A DNA stretch of 64,000 nucleotides from Cupriavidus sp. MP-37 (lineage in GTDB: Bacteria; Pseudomonadota; Gammaproteobacteria; Burkholderiales; Burkholderiaceae): contig NZ_CP085344.1 of assembly GCF_020618415.1 (NCBI RefSeq), positions 2,875,001 to 2,939,000 on the forward strand. The letters are read 5' to 3'. The notes under the pieces were generated by a model. It worked only from the letters and a program-made list of their open reading frames with translations. It did no database searches and had not been told where the DNA came from. This document shows positions 24,516 through 34,920 of the stretch, in pieces (position 1 is the first letter of the stretch; the number at the start of each line of letters is the position of its first letter). The translations under genes were made by a program, and so were the position numbers.

Positions 24516-27053
24516 CTAGCTGTCGTTGCGGTCGCGGAAGATGCGGATCACGTCGGGGTTGCGGCGCAGCCCGCGCATCACGTTGGCCAGGTGCAGGCGG
24601 TTCTGCACCTGGATGATGAACTGCATGTAGGTGGCTTCCTGGTGGCCGGCGTCCTGCTGCTCCATCGCCACGTGGGCAACGTTGGCATCGGCCGCGGTCA
24701 GGTCCGCCGCCACGCGCGCGACGATGCCCTTGACGTTGCGCACCATCACCTTGATCGACACATCGAAGGCACGCGTGGTCTTCTTGGCCCACATCACGTC
24801 GATCCAGTGCTCTGGATCCTTGCTGTGCAGGCGCTTGGCGATCTTGCAGTCCTGCACGTGGATCTGCAGCCCCTCGCCCTTGCCGAGGTAGCCGACGATC
24901 GAATCGCCCGGGATCGGGCGGCAGCACGCCGAGAAGATCATCGACATGCCCTCGTCGCCGGTGATCGGCACCGCGGGCGCTTCCTCGCCGGCAAAGGTCT
25001 GCACCGCCGCCAGCAGCGCGCTGTCGACGTCGCCGGACAGCTCCTGCAGCAGGATCTCCATGCGCTTGGCCACCACCGCCGGCACGCGCCGGCCCAGCGC
25101 CAGGTCGGCGAAGATGTCTTCGCGCTGCTTGTTGCCGGTCCACTGGATCATGCGGTCCCACACCGACTGCGGCACCGCCTTCAGCTCGATGCCGAGCTGG
25201 CGCGCGGATTGTTCCAGCAGCCGCTCGCCGAGCTGGATCGCTTCGTCCAGCTTGGTGGTCTTCAGGTAATGGCGGATCGCCGCGCGCGCCTTGCCGGTGC
25301 GCACGAACGACAGCCAGGCGGGATTCGGCTTGGAGTAAGGGGCCGTCACCACCTCGACGATATCGCCGCTCTTGAGCTCGGTGCGCAGCGGCAGCATCTC
25401 GTTGTTGATCTTGACCGCGACGCACTGGTTGCCCAGGTCGCTGTGCACCGCGTAGGCAAAGTCCAGCGCGGTGGCGCCGCGCGGCAGCGCGCGGATATGG
25501 CCCTTGGGCGTGAACACGTAGACCGCGTCGGGGAACAGGTCGATCTTGACGTGCTCGAGGAATTCCTGCGAATCGCCGGTCTGGCTCTGGATATCGAGCA
25601 GCGACTGCAGCCACTGGTGCGCCTGCTGCTGGATATCGTTGGCGTGGTCGGCCTGGTGCTTGTACATCCAGTGCGCGGCCACGCCCGCCTCGGCGATCTG
25701 GTGCATGTCGCGCGTGCGGATCTGGAACTCGACCGGCGTGCCGAACGGGCCCACCAGCGTGGTGTGCAGCGACTGGTAGCCGTTGATCTTGGGGATCGCG
25801 ATGTAGTCCTTGAACTTGCCGGGCATCGGCTTGTACAGGCCGTGCAGCGCGCCCATCGCCATGTAGCAGTGCATCTGCGTTTCCACCACCACGCGGAACC
25901 CGTACACGTCCAGCACCTGCGAGAACGACAGCTGCTTGTCGTGCATCTTGCGGTAGATGCTGTAGAGCGTTTTCTCGCGGCCCGACAGTTCGGCCACGAT
26001 GCCGGCATCGGCCAGCGCCTTCTGCGCGGCCTCGAGGATGCGCTTGACCACCTCGCGCCGGTTGCCGCGCGCGGCCTTGACGGCTTTTTCGAGCGTGGCG
26101 TAGCGGAACGGCGAGCCGACCTTGAACGACAGCTCCTGCAGCTCGCGGTAAATCGTGTTGAGACCGAGACGGTGCGCGATCGGCGCATAGATCTCCATGG
26201 TCTCGAGCGCGATGCGGCGGCGCTTCTCCGGCGGCACGAAGTCGAGCGTGCGCATGTTGTGCGTACGGTCGGCCAGCTTCACCAGGATCACGCGCACGTC
26301 GCGCGCCATCGCCAGCAGCATCTTGCGGAAGCTCTCCGCCTGCGCCTGCTCGCGGCTCTGGAATTCGAGCTTGTCCAGCTTGGTCAGGCCATCGACCAGT
26401 TCGGCGACCTTGGGACCGAATTTCTCGGCCAGCTCGCTCTTGGTGATGCCCTGGTCTTCCATCACGTCGTGCAGCAGCGCCGCCATGATGGACTGCACGT
26501 CCAGCTTCCAGTCCGCGCACAGCTCGGCCACCGCCACCGGATGGGTGATGTAGGGCTCGCCGCTCTGGCGGTACTGGCCCAGGTGGGCCTCGTCGGAAAA
26601 CTGGAAGGCCTCGCGTACGCGCGCCAGGTCGGGCGCCTTCAGGTACGCAAGCTTCTCCATCAGCCGGGTGATGGAGATGACCTGCTGGCGCGGCGGCACC
26701 GCCGGCTGCGAGGTCGGGCCGAAGAAATGCCGGTATGACTGCGCCAGCACAGCATCGATAAACAGGCTGTCGGCCACCGGCGGCGCCACTTGCTGCGCCG
26801 CCGCCAGTTCGTCCGGCACGGCCGCGCCCCGCGCCTTGCCCGGCGCCAGCGCGGGCGCGACGGCGCGCTCGCCGACGACATCGTCGCCGAGCGGATCGGG
26901 AAGATTGGGAGCGCCGGTGCGCGCGTTCACGGAAGACTGGCCCGGAATGGTGCGCTTACGCGCCGCGGGCGGGGCCGCATCGCCAGGCGCCGGCACGACC
27001 GCCGTCGGCGACGGCTGGGATGGAGGCTTGGAGGGCGGATGCGGCGATGGCAT
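24516..27053 (-). CDS. spoT: Bifunctional (p)ppGpp synthetase/hydrolase, RelA/SpoT family
   Basis: SpoT makes and degrades (p)ppGpp to run the stringent response. The 845-residue protein has an intact hydrolase HD domain (YITHPVAVAEL, LLHDVMED, about residues 165-270), a synthetase domain (SGREKTLYSIYRKMHDK, VYGFRVVV, about 350-465), a TGS domain (DLFPDAVYVFTPKGHIRALPRGATALDFAYAVH), a conserved cysteine motif (FSACCRPIPGD) and a C-terminal ACT domain. The hydrolase metal residues look complete, so it should be bifunctional. The N-terminal extension of about 100 residues, rich in proline and alanine, is longer than in enteric SpoT. The order greB, spoT, rpoZ, gmk matches beta-proteobacterial genomes. 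Confidence 0.97.
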   Translation of the reverse strand: MPSPHPPSKPPSQPSPTAVVPAPGDAAPPAARKRTIPGQSSVNARTGAPNLPDPLGDDVVGERAVAPALAPGKARGAAVPDELAAAQQVAPPVADSLFIDAVLAQSYRHFFGPTSQPAVPPRQQVISITRLMEKLAYLKAPDLARVREAFQFSDEAHLGQYRQSGEPYITHPVAVAELCADWKLDVQSIMAALLHDVMEDQGITKSELAEKFGPKVAELVDGLTKLDKLEFQSREQAQAESFRKMLLAMARDVRVILVKLADRTHNMRTLDFVPPEKRRRIALETMEIYAPIAHRLGLNTIYRELQELSFKVGSPFRYATLEKAVKAARGNRREVVKRILEAAQKALADAGIVAELSGREKTLYSIYRKMHDKQLSFSQVLDVYGFRVVVETQMHCYMAMGALHGLYKPMPGKFKDYIAIPKINGYQSLHTTLVGPFGTPVEFQIRTRDMHQIAEAGVAAHWMYKHQADHANDIQQQAHQWLQSLLDIQSQTGDSQEFLEHVKIDLFPDAVYVFTPKGHIRALPRGATALDFAYAVHSDLGNQCVAVKINNEMLPLRTELKSGDIVEVVTAPYSKPNPAWLSFVRTGKARAAIRHYLKTTKLDEAIQLGERLLEQSARQLGIELKAVPQSVWDRMIQWTGNKQREDIFADLALGRRVPAVVAKRMEILLQELSGDVDSALLAAVQTFAGEEAPAVPITGDEGMSMIFSACCRPIPGDSIVGYLGKGEGLQIHVQDCKIAKRLHSKDPEHWIDVMWAKKTTRAFDVSIKVMVRNVKGIVARVAADLTAADANVAHVAMEQQDAGHQEATYMQFIIQVQNRLHLANVMRGLRRNPDVIRIFRDRNDS

Positions 27054-27135
27054 GGCGGCGGCCCGGGGAATCCGGCTGGAGAGCCTGGAACAGTGCTGGC
27101 ACGATGCAGGGATGAGCCATGGGCCGCCTGGTGGA

Positions 27136-27339
27136 TCAGGTCGGGACCTTTTTCAGCATCTCGATGCCGACCTGGCCCGACGCGATCTCGCGCAGTGCCA
27201 CCACGGTCGGCTTGTCCTTCGCTTCGACCTTGGGCGTGTGGCCCTGCACCAGCTGGCGCGCACGGTACGTGGCCGCCAGCGCGAGCTCGAAACGATTCGG
27301 AATGTGTTTCAGACAATCTTCGACGGTAATACGCGCCAT
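27136..27339 (-). CDS. rpoZ: RNA polymerase omega subunit
   Basis: The 67-residue product begins [30 protein letters not shown], the conserved omega core with [16 protein letters not shown]; it chaperones beta-prime assembly and forms part of one ppGpp site on RNA polymerase. AAGGTGG precedes the ATG. It lies between gmk and spoT on the same strand, the usual gmk-rpoZ-spoT arrangement. Confidence 0.97.
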
Positions 27340-27444
27340 ATCAAATCCACCTTGGGACAAAACCTTACGTTGGGTTGCCATTTTACAGCACGCGGCGGAA
27401 AACGCCGGCGGCGCTCCGCGCGGCTGCCATCGGCGGGCATCGTT

Positions 27445-28143
27445 TCAGTGGATGCCGAGCTCGATGAACAGCTCCGCATGCCGCGCCTTCTGCGACGAAA
27501 AGCGCAGCCGCGTGGCGCTGATCACGTTGCGCAGCTGCTCCAGCGCATCGTCGAACACCTCGTTGATGATCACGTAGTCCGACTCCGAGGCGTGGGCCAT
27601 TTCGCTGCCCGCGGCCAGCAGGCGGCGCACGATCACGTTGGGCTCGTCCTGGCCGCGCTTTTTCAGGCGCTCTTCGAGCGCGGTCAGCGACGGCGGCAGG
27701 ATGAAGATCTCCACCGCGTTGGAAAAGCGCTGGTGCACCTGCTGCGCGCCCTGCCAGTCGATCTCCAGCAGCACGTCGTTGCCTTGCGCCATCTGCTGCT
27801 CGATCCACACGCGCGAGGTCGCGTAATAGTTGCCGTGCACCTCGGCCCATTCCAGGAAGTCGCCGCGGTCGCGCGCGGCGCGGAAGGCGTCGACGGTGAC
27901 GAAGTGGTACTCGCGCCCGTCCTCCTCGCCCGGACGCGGCGCGCGCGTGGTGTGCGAGATCGACAGGCGGATGGCCGGGTCCTGCGCCAGCAGCGCGTTG
28001 ACCAGCGTCGACTTGCCCGCGCCCGAGGGCGCCACCACCATGAACAGGTTGCCGGGGTAGACGGTGTCGATGGCGGTGTGGGAAGGCGCGTGGGAAGGCG
28101 CTTGGGAAGGCGGATTAGCGGCCGACGGGGAAGTTGGGCTCAT
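27445..28143 (-). CDS. gmk: Guanylate kinase
   Basis: Phosphorylates GMP to GDP with ATP. The 232-residue protein has P-loop [11 protein letters not shown] near residues 38-48, [20 protein letters not shown] (GMP binding), [13 protein letters not shown] and RLKKRGQDE. An N-terminal extension of about 30 residues is encoded by short GC-rich tandem repeats ([11 protein letters not shown]), which is unusual for Gmk and probably disordered. Located between yicC and rpoZ. Confidence 0.96.
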   Translation of the reverse strand: MSPTSPSAANPPSQAPSHAPSHTAIDTVYPGNLFMVVAPSGAGKSTLVNALLAQDPAIRLSISHTTRAPRPGEEDGREYHFVTVDAFRAARDRGDFLEWAEVHGNYYATSRVWIEQQMAQGNDVLLEIDWQGAQQVHQRFSNAVEIFILPPSLTALEERLKKRGQDEPNVIVRRLLAAGSEMAHASESDYVIINEVFDDALEQLRNVISATRLRFSSQKARHAELFIELGIH

Positions 28144-28161
28144 GATGATTCGGTGACTGTC

Positions 28162-29097
28162 TTACTCTAGATTCTGGACCTGCTCGCGCATCTGCTCGAT
28201 CAGCAGCTTGAGTTCCATCGAGGCATCGGCCAGTTCCTTGGCGGCGGCCTTGGAGCCGAGCGTGTTGGCCTCGCGGTTGAGCTCCTGCATCATGAAGTCC
28301 AGGCGCTTGCCGACCTGGCCGCCCTTCTTCAGGATATGGCGGGTTTCGTTCAGGTGCGCCTGCAGCCGCGACAATTCTTCGGCGATATCGATGCGGATGC
28401 CGTAGACGGTGGCTTCCTGGCGGATGCGCTCGGCGATCTCGTCGCGGCTCATCGACGGCATGCCGTTGGGCGCGGCCAGGTTGAAGGCTTCCTGCAGGCG
28501 CTCGGTCAGCTTTTCCTGGTGATGCGCGATCAGCTGCGGGATGGTCGGGGTCAGGCGCTCGACGATCGCCAGCATGGCGTCGATGCGCTCGGTCAGCGTG
28601 GCCTTGAGCGCATCGCCCTCGCGGCGGCGCGCTTCCAGCAACTGGTCGAGCGCCTCGCGCGCGGCGCCGAGCACGGCCTCGCGCAGCGCCTCCTGCGACA
28701 GCTCCGGCTCGACCAGCACGCCGGGCCAGCGCAGGATCTCGCCCATGCGCAGGGTGCCGGCGTGGCTGAAGGTGGCGGCCACGGTGGTTTCCAGCGCACG
28801 GATCTGCGCCAGCAGGCCGTCGTTCAGCGCCAGCGTGGCGCCGCCGGCATCGGTGCGCTGCAGGTTGATGCGGCATTCCAGCTTGCCGCGCGACAACTGC
28901 GCCATCAGCATCTCGCGCAACGCCGGCTCGAACGCGCGGCACTCCTCGGGGGCCCGGAACAACAGGTCGAGGAAACGCGAATTGACAGTGCGGAATTCCA
29001 CCGAAACGGACGCGGTGCGCCCGCTGGGCTCGCCCTGCGCGTTGGTCAATGGCGCCTGGCGCGTCGCCAGGCCATAGCCTGTCATGCTGTGGATCAT
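28162..29097 (-). CDS. yicC: YicC family endoribonuclease
   Basis: A 311-residue protein beginning MIHSMTGYGLATRQ, with VEFRTVNSRFLDLLFRAP and the C-terminal DUF1732 region RLDFMMQELNREANTLGSKA. E. coli YicC is an RNA-cleaving enzyme that affects small-RNA turnover. The stop lies 18 bp upstream of gmk, so they are co-transcribed. The start at 29097 is the conserved family start. Confidence 0.95.
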   Translation of the reverse strand: MIHSMTGYGLATRQAPLTNAQGEPSGRTASVSVEFRTVNSRFLDLLFRAPEECRAFEPALREMLMAQLSRGKLECRINLQRTDAGGATLALNDGLLAQIRALETTVAATFSHAGTLRMGEILRWPGVLVEPELSQEALREAVLGAAREALDQLLEARRREGDALKATLTERIDAMLAIVERLTPTIPQLIAHHQEKLTERLQEAFNLAAPNGMPSMSRDEIAERIRQEATVYGIRIDIAEELSRLQAHLNETRHILKKGGQVGKRLDFMMQELNREANTLGSKAAAKELADASMELKLLIEQMREQVQNLE

Positions 29098-29319
29098 TGG
29101 TTGTTCTCGTGAATGGCGCCGCGCCAGCCTGAAGCGGCTGCGGCCTGCCGGCGGACGCCCGCCCGGCTGGCGCGGCGCAGCGTCTGGGGGCGCCCTCAAA
29201 ACGTTGAAAGGCGGGCAATAACGCCCGTATTTGTGTTCTTTACAAGTGACCGATTAGCCCGGACAATCCGGAGGCAAATTCCGGAGCAAATCCGCGGGGG
29301 CAACTCCGGTCCTATTCCC

Positions 29320-30372
29320 ATGACAGAGCCAAAGGGCACGCCACAACCGAAGAGTGCACCGCTGCCCGTCGGCACGCTGCTGTCCAACTATCGTATTGTA
29401 AAGAAGTTGGCCAGCGGGGGGTTCAGTTTCGTCTACCTGGCCACCGACGAAACCGGCGCGCCGGTCGCCATCAAGGAGTACCTGCCGTCGTCGCTGGCGC
29501 GGCGCAACCCCGGCGAACTGATCCCCGTGGTGCCCGAGGAAAACGCCGCGGCGTTCCGGCTGGGCCTGAAGTACTTCTTCGAAGAGGGCCGCTCGCTGGC
29601 CCGCATTTCCCATCCCAGCGTGGTGCGCGTGGTGAACTTCTTCCGCGAGAACGCCACCGTCTACATGGTGATGAACTACGAGCTGGGCAAGACGCTGCAG
29701 GAGCATGTGCTGGCGGCCCGGCAGCAGGGGCGCGCCAAGGTGCTGCGCGAGCATTTCATCCGCAAGGTCTTCCACGACCTGATGAGCGGCCTGCGCGAAG
29801 TGCATATCCACAAGCTGCTGCACCTGGACATCAAGCCCGGCAACATCTACCTGCGCGAGGACGAGTCGCCGATCCTGCTCGATTTCGGCGCCGCGCGGCA
29901 GACCCTGACCATGGAGGCGGCGCGCTTCCAGCCGATGTACACGCCCGGCTTTGCCGCGCCGGAACTGTACGGCAAGCACTCCGACCTGGGCCCGTGGACC
30001 GACATCTACAGCCTGGGCGCGACGCTCTACGCCTGCATGGCCGGCCTGCCGCCGCAAGAAGCCAACCAGCGCGAGAAGGACGACCGCATGGGCGAGGCGC
30101 TGATGCGGCTGCGCAGCAGCTACACCAACGGCCTGGTCGACCTGGTCGAGTGGTGCCTGCGGCTGGAGCCATCGGGCCGACCGCAGAGCGTATTCCGGCT
30201 GCAGAAGGAGTTGCGCGAGCAGACCAACGCGCTGGGCGAACAGGCGCTGTCCCCGCTGACCCAGGCGCCGGCTGCCGCCCCTGCCGCGCCGGAAAAAGCG
30301 CCCGCGACCTCGCGCTTCCTGACGCTGCTGCGCCGGCGCGACGAGCCCGCACCCGGCGCGAGCGTCGACTGA
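29320..30372 (+). CDS. Serine/threonine protein kinase, non-RD type
   Basis: A 350-residue cytoplasmic eukaryotic-like kinase. Motifs: glycine loop LASGGFSFVYLA (residues 30-41), catalytic lysine in AIKEYLP (K52), catalytic loop HLDIKPGNIYL (HLD instead of HRD), metal-binding DFGAAR and FAAPELYG. The leucine in place of the HRD arginine marks a non-RD kinase, often not regulated by activation-loop phosphorylation. The C-terminus is a short proline- and alanine-rich tail ending RFLTLLRRRDE; there is no transmembrane helix or PASTA domain. It is followed by a PP2C phosphatase gene 73 bp downstream, and both sit between divergent yicC and rph. Substrates are unknown. Confidence 0.93.
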   Translation: MTEPKGTPQPKSAPLPVGTLLSNYRIVKKLASGGFSFVYLATDETGAPVAIKEYLPSSLARRNPGELIPVVPEENAAAFRLGLKYFFEEGRSLARISHPSVVRVVNFFRENATVYMVMNYELGKTLQEHVLAARQQGRAKVLREHFIRKVFHDLMSGLREVHIHKLLHLDIKPGNIYLREDESPILLDFGAARQTLTMEAARFQPMYTPGFAAPELYGKHSDLGPWTDIYSLGATLYACMAGLPPQEANQREKDDRMGEALMRLRSSYTNGLVDLVEWCLRLEPSGRPQSVFRLQKELREQTNALGEQALSPLTQAPAAAPAAPEKAPATSRFLTLLRRRDEPAPGASVD

Positions 30373-30445
30373 ATCACATACCCGGCTCGGCGCCCCCCGT
30401 GCGCGCGGCCGGGCCACTCAACATCAAGAAAGCCAACCAGCCAAC

Positions 30446-31360
30446 ATGCGATTCTCTGTCTACCAGGAAAGCAGGAAAGGCGGCCGCCGCGTCAACCAGG
30501 ACCGCATGGGCTATTGCTTCACGCGCGATGCGCTGCTGATGGTGCTGGCCGACGGCCTGGGCGGCCATGCCCACGGCGAAGTCGCCGCGCAGCAGGCGCT
30601 GCAGACGCTGGCGCGCCAGTTCCAGCTGCAGGCGCGGCCCGCGGTGCGCAACCCGGCCGAGTTCCTGCAGGACACCATCATGCTGGCGCACCGCGAAATC
30701 CACCGCTACGCCGAAGCCAACCAGATGGCCGACGTGCCGCGCACCACGGTGGTCTGCTGCCTGGTGCAGCACGGCCAGATCCACTGGGCCCACGCCGGCG
30801 ATTCGCGCTACTACCTGCTGCGCAAGGGCCGGCTGCTGACGCGCACGCGCGACCACTCCAAGATCGAAAACCTGCTGCAGCAGGAGCGCGTGCTGCCGAT
30901 GGAGGTGGCCAACCATCCCGAGCGCAACAAGCTCTACAACTGCCTGGGCTCCCCCAACCTGCCGCTGATCGACCTGGGCGGGCCGGTGCGGCTGGATCCG
31001 GGCGACGTCGCCCTGCTCTGCTCCGACGGCCTGTGGGGCCCGCTGGACGAGCCGGTGCTGGTGGACAAGCTGTCGCGGCTGTCGGTGGTGCAGGCGGTAC
31101 CGGCGCTGATCGACCAGGCGCTGCAGCAGGCCGGAGAAGGTGCCGACAACACCACCGGCATCGCCATGATGTGGGAGCTCGACAACAACACCGCCGGCCA
31201 GGACGCGGTGATGACCGACACCCTGCCGCTCAATGCCTTCACCACCTCGATCCTGGAGCGCAACGGCACCGACAGCGACCTGCTGTCCGAGGAAGAGATC
31301 GAGCGCTCGATCGCCGAGATCCGCGCCGCCATCGACAAGACCAGCAACCTGATGCGGTGA
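30446..31360 (+). CDS. PP2C-family Ser/Thr protein phosphatase
   Basis: A 304-residue metal-dependent phosphatase. Motifs: NQDRMGYC, LADGLGGHAHGE (metal-binding Asp and Gly), WAHAGDSRYYLLRKG, LLCSDGLWGPL and GADNTTGIAM, covering the PP2C catalytic signatures. The last 60 residues are an acidic extension (TDSDLLSEEEIERSIAEI) not needed for the fold. It probably reverses phosphorylation by the kinase encoded just upstream. The pairing resembles kinase-phosphatase pairs of type VI secretion loci, but no secretion gene is present here. Confidence 0.93.
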   Translation: MRFSVYQESRKGGRRVNQDRMGYCFTRDALLMVLADGLGGHAHGEVAAQQALQTLARQFQLQARPAVRNPAEFLQDTIMLAHREIHRYAEANQMADVPRTTVVCCLVQHGQIHWAHAGDSRYYLLRKGRLLTRTRDHSKIENLLQQERVLPMEVANHPERNKLYNCLGSPNLPLIDLGGPVRLDPGDVALLCSDGLWGPLDEPVLVDKLSRLSVVQAVPALIDQALQQAGEGADNTTGIAMMWELDNNTAGQDAVMTDTLPLNAFTTSILERNGTDSDLLSEEEIERSIAEIRAAIDKTSNLMR

Positions 31361-31462
31361 TGCGCTGCCCTGGCCGCGCCGGGGCAGCGATGCAGCGCGC
31401 ATGGGCTGGCAGCGGTAGAATCGCGGTCTCCCCCGTTTCTACCCATCCGGACAATCCATCCC

Positions 31463-32182
<720 letters not shown>

Positions 32183-32197
32183 GCCACGGAGCCCGCG

Positions 32198-32815
32198 ATG
32201 CAACGCCTGGTACTGGCTTCCAACAACCCTGGCAAGCTGCGCGAATTCGGCGCGCTGCTGGCGCCGCTCGGCTTTGACGTGGTGACCCAGGGCGAGCTCG
32301 GCATCCCCGAAGCCGAGGAACCCTTCGCCACCTTCGTCGAGAACGCGCTGGCCAAGGCCCGCCATGCCAGCCGGCTCGCCGGCCTGCCCGCGCTGGCCGA
32401 CGACTCCGGCATCTGCGTGCAGGCACTGGGCGGCGCGCCCGGGGTCTATTCCGCGCGCTATGCGCAGATGGCGGGGCAGGCCAAGTCGGATACCGCCAAC
32501 AACGCCTACCTGGTCTCGCAGCTGGCCGGCAAACTGAACCGCCACGCGTACTACTACTGCGTGCTGGTGTTCGTGCGCCACGCCGACGACCCGTGCCCGA
32601 TCATCGCCGAGGGCGTGTGGCACGGCGAGGTCGTCGACGCGCCGCGCGGCGCGGGCGGCTTCGGCTACGACCCGCACTTCCTGCTGCCGGCGCTGGGCAA
32701 GACCGCCGCCGAGCTGGCGCCGGAAGAGAAGAACCGCGTCAGCCACCGCGCCCAGGCGCTGCGCGCCCTGGTGGCCCGGCTGCAGGCCGAGGCCGCGGAG
32801 ACTGCCGCCCGATGA
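32198..32815 (+). CDS. rdgB: XTP/dITP diphosphatase
   Basis: Removes inosine and xanthosine triphosphates from nucleotide pools. The 205-residue protein begins MQRLVLASNNPGKLREFGALL, then ADDSGICVQAL, GVYSARYA and GGFGYDPHFLLP, the HAM1/RdgB motifs. Its stop overlaps the hemW start as ATGA. Confidence 0.97.
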   Translation: MQRLVLASNNPGKLREFGALLAPLGFDVVTQGELGIPEAEEPFATFVENALAKARHASRLAGLPALADDSGICVQALGGAPGVYSARYAQMAGQAKSDTANNAYLVSQLAGKLNRHAYYYCVLVFVRHADDPCPIIAEGVWHGEVVDAPRGAGGFGYDPHFLLPALGKTAAELAPEEKNRVSHRAQALRALVARLQAEAAETAAR

Positions 32816-34044
32816 TTCCGATCGTACCGGCCTCCGCGTCCGTGCCCGTGGACAGCAACCAGCTCTGGCTCAAGCCCGGGCAGATCCGCCTGTCCGGTTC
32901 GCCGCCGCTGTCGCTGTATGTGCATGTCCCATGGTGCGTGCGCAAGTGCCCGTATTGCGATTTCAACTCGCACGCCGCGCCCGGCGCCGACAACCACGAG
33001 ATCCCGGAAGACCTCTACCTGGACGCGCTGCGCGCCGACCTGGAGCAGTCGCTGCCGCTGGTATGGGGGCGTCCGGTGCATACCGTCTTTATCGGCGGCG
33101 GCACGCCCAGCCTGCTGTCGGCGGCGGGCATGGACCGGCTGCTGTCGGATATCCGCGCGCTGCTTCCGCTCGACGCCGATGCCGAGATCACGATGGAGGC
33201 CAATCCCGGCACCTTCGAAGCCGACAAGTTCGCCAGCTACCGCGCCAGCGGCATCAACCGGCTGTCGATCGGCATCCAGAGCTTCAACGACCGCCACCTG
33301 CAGGCACTGGGCCGCATCCACGGCGGCGCCGAAGCGCGCCGCGCCATCGACATCGCCCAGGCCAGCTTCGACAACATCAACCTGGACCTGATGTACGCCC
33401 TGCCCGGCCAGACGCTGCAGGAATGCCAGGCCGACGTCGAAGCTGCGCTGGCGTACGGCACCACGCACCTGTCGCTGTACCACCTGACGCTGGAGCCGAA
33501 CACGCTGTTCGCGAAGTTTCCGCCGGCGCTGCCGGACGACGACAGCGCGTACGCCATGCAGGACTGGATCGAGGCGCGCACCGCCGCGGCCGGCTATCGG
33601 CACTACGAGACCTCGGCGTATGCGAAGCCGCATCGCGAGGCGCGCCACAACCTGAACTACTGGCGCTTCGGCGACTACCTGGGCATCGGTGCCGGCGCGC
33701 ACGGCAAGCTGTCGTTCCCGCAGCGCGTGCTGCGCCAGATGCGGCACAAGCATCCGGCGACCTACATGGCGCAGGCCATGGCCGGCAACGCGGTGCAGGA
33801 AGCGCGCGACGTCGGCGCCGACGAACTGCCGTTCGAATTCATGCTCAACGCGCTGCGCCTGACCGACGGCGTGCCGGCGTCGAGCTTCCAGGACTATACC
33901 GGGCTGCCGCTGCACACCATCAGCAAGCAGCTGGCCGCGGCCGAGAAAAAAGGCTTGCTGGAAGCCGACCTGACCACGATCCGTCCCACCGAACTGGGCC
34001 GGCGCTTCCTCAACGACCTGCAGGAGATGTTCCTGAAGGACTGA
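32812..34044 (+). CDS. hemW: Radical SAM heme chaperone HemW
   Basis: HemW is a radical SAM protein that binds heme and delivers it to apo-proteins; it is related to coproporphyrinogen dehydrogenase HemN. The 410-residue product has VHVPWCVRKCPYCDFNSH with the CxxxCxxC cluster site, then VFIGGGTPSLLS and RLSIGIQSF. Unlike HemN it lacks the extra N-terminal part, matching HemW length. The start overlaps rdgB by four bases, showing translational coupling. A terminator follows 28 bp after the stop. Confidence 0.95.
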   Translation: MIPIVPASASVPVDSNQLWLKPGQIRLSGSPPLSLYVHVPWCVRKCPYCDFNSHAAPGADNHEIPEDLYLDALRADLEQSLPLVWGRPVHTVFIGGGTPSLLSAAGMDRLLSDIRALLPLDADAEITMEANPGTFEADKFASYRASGINRLSIGIQSFNDRHLQALGRIHGGAEARRAIDIAQASFDNINLDLMYALPGQTLQECQADVEAALAYGTTHLSLYHLTLEPNTLFAKFPPALPDDDSAYAMQDWIEARTAAAGYRHYETSAYAKPHREARHNLNYWRFGDYLGIGAGAHGKLSFPQRVLRQMRHKHPATYMAQAMAGNAVQEARDVGADELPFEFMLNALRLTDGVPASSFQDYTGLPLHTISKQLAAAEKKGLLEADLTTIRPTELGRRFLNDLQEMFLKD

Positions 34045-34071
34045 GCGGCACGCACGCCGGCAACAAAAAAA

Positions 34072-34095
34072 GGCCACGCAAGCGCGTGGCCTTTT
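34072..34095. terminator. Terminator after hemW
   Basis: GGCCACGC pairs with GCGTGGCC around AAGC, with TTTT after and an A run before, so it can serve hemW and the convergent lipoprotein gene. Confidence 0.88.
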
Positions 34096-34122
34096 GCTTC
34101 TGGCAAACGTCAGGCTGGCAGG

Positions 34123-34632
34123 TCAGTACGGCGTTGCCATGTCGTTGGCCACGCGCGCGCGCATGCCCACCTGCAGGCTGCCGAGGTTGGACTGCGTCAC
34201 GGTGGCGAGGCGGCCGTCATCGAGCCGCACGTTGACGCGGTAGACCGTCTGCGTATTGCTGCCCGCGCGCTTCTCGATCTGGTTGCCGGCCACGGCGCCG
34301 ACCACGGCACCGCCGATGGTCGCCGCGGTCTGGCCGCGCCCGCCACCGATCTGGTGGCCCAGCAGGCCGCCCGCGGCGCCGCCGATCACGGTGCCGAGCA
34401 GGCCCGAGCTGCCCTGCGTGGTGGTGACCGGTTCGATCGATTCCACGCGGCCGTAGTACACCGCACCGGCCGGGGCCTGCGAGGTGTGTGGGGTCTGGTA
34501 GCCCGGGGGCGGCGCGTTGTAGCCGGTGTTGTAGCCCTGGTCGTAGCCGCTGCCGTACGGCGCCGCACAACCGGCCAGCGCCGCCGCCGCGGCCACCGGA
34601 ACGATCAGCCATGTCTTGCTTGGGATTCGCAT
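34123..34632 (-). CDS. Glycine-zipper outer-membrane lipoprotein, SlyB-like
   Basis: A 169-residue precursor. It has a signal peptide with lipobox LAGC, a Gly/Tyr/Pro-rich linker (YDQGYNTGYNAPPPGYQ), a glycine-zipper segment (GTVIGGAAGGLLGHQIGGGRGQTAATIGGAVVGAVAGNQIE) and a C-terminal beta-domain (YRVNVRLDDGRLATV). SlyB/Pcp-like lipoproteins stabilise the outer membrane under stress. GAGGAG precedes the ATG at 34632. Downstream is the hemW terminator; upstream is a 288-bp gap leading to tRNA-Ser. Confidence 0.9.
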   Translation of the reverse strand: MRIPSKTWLIVPVAAAAALAGCAAPYGSGYDQGYNTGYNAPPPGYQTPHTSQAPAGAVYYGRVESIEPVTTTQGSSGLLGTVIGGAAGGLLGHQIGGGRGQTAATIGGAVVGAVAGNQIEKRAGSNTQTVYRVNVRLDDGRLATVTQSNLGSLQVGMRARVANDMATPY

Positions 34633-34834
34633 TTTGAGTTCTCCTCTGTTGCCAGGCAAAAAGCCGGGGTTGCGGCACACACCGCAGGGCCCGGTACGAC
34701 AATATGAGCGATGGCGCGATATGAAGGTTCCGCCATGTCAGACAGAGCCCGACAGCGCGGCAGCAGATGTGGCAGGAAATTTACGGCCGCGCCCATGCCG
34801 CGGCGCAAGTCCCCATCAGGGCGCGCCGGCCTTG

Positions 34835-34906
34835 TATAATGCGCGGCCAGACCGTTGCGTCTGCATGCGGCAAGGCGCCGGAGGCCCCGTCCTTTCGCGC
34901 TACAAT
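34835..34906 (+). promoter_or_regulatory. Tandem -10 boxes upstream of tRNA-Ser
   Basis: TATAAT at 34835-34840 and TACAAT at 34901-34906, the latter 14 bp before the tRNA. No clear -35 for either. The rest of the gap 34633-34920 shows no gene. Confidence 0.45.
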
Positions 34907-34920
34907 GCCCGCACTTTTCC

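Noticed and set aside
29320..31360. Kinase and phosphatase as part of a type VI secretion locus
   Set aside because: No tss, hcp or vgrG genes are present; both flanks are core housekeeping genes.
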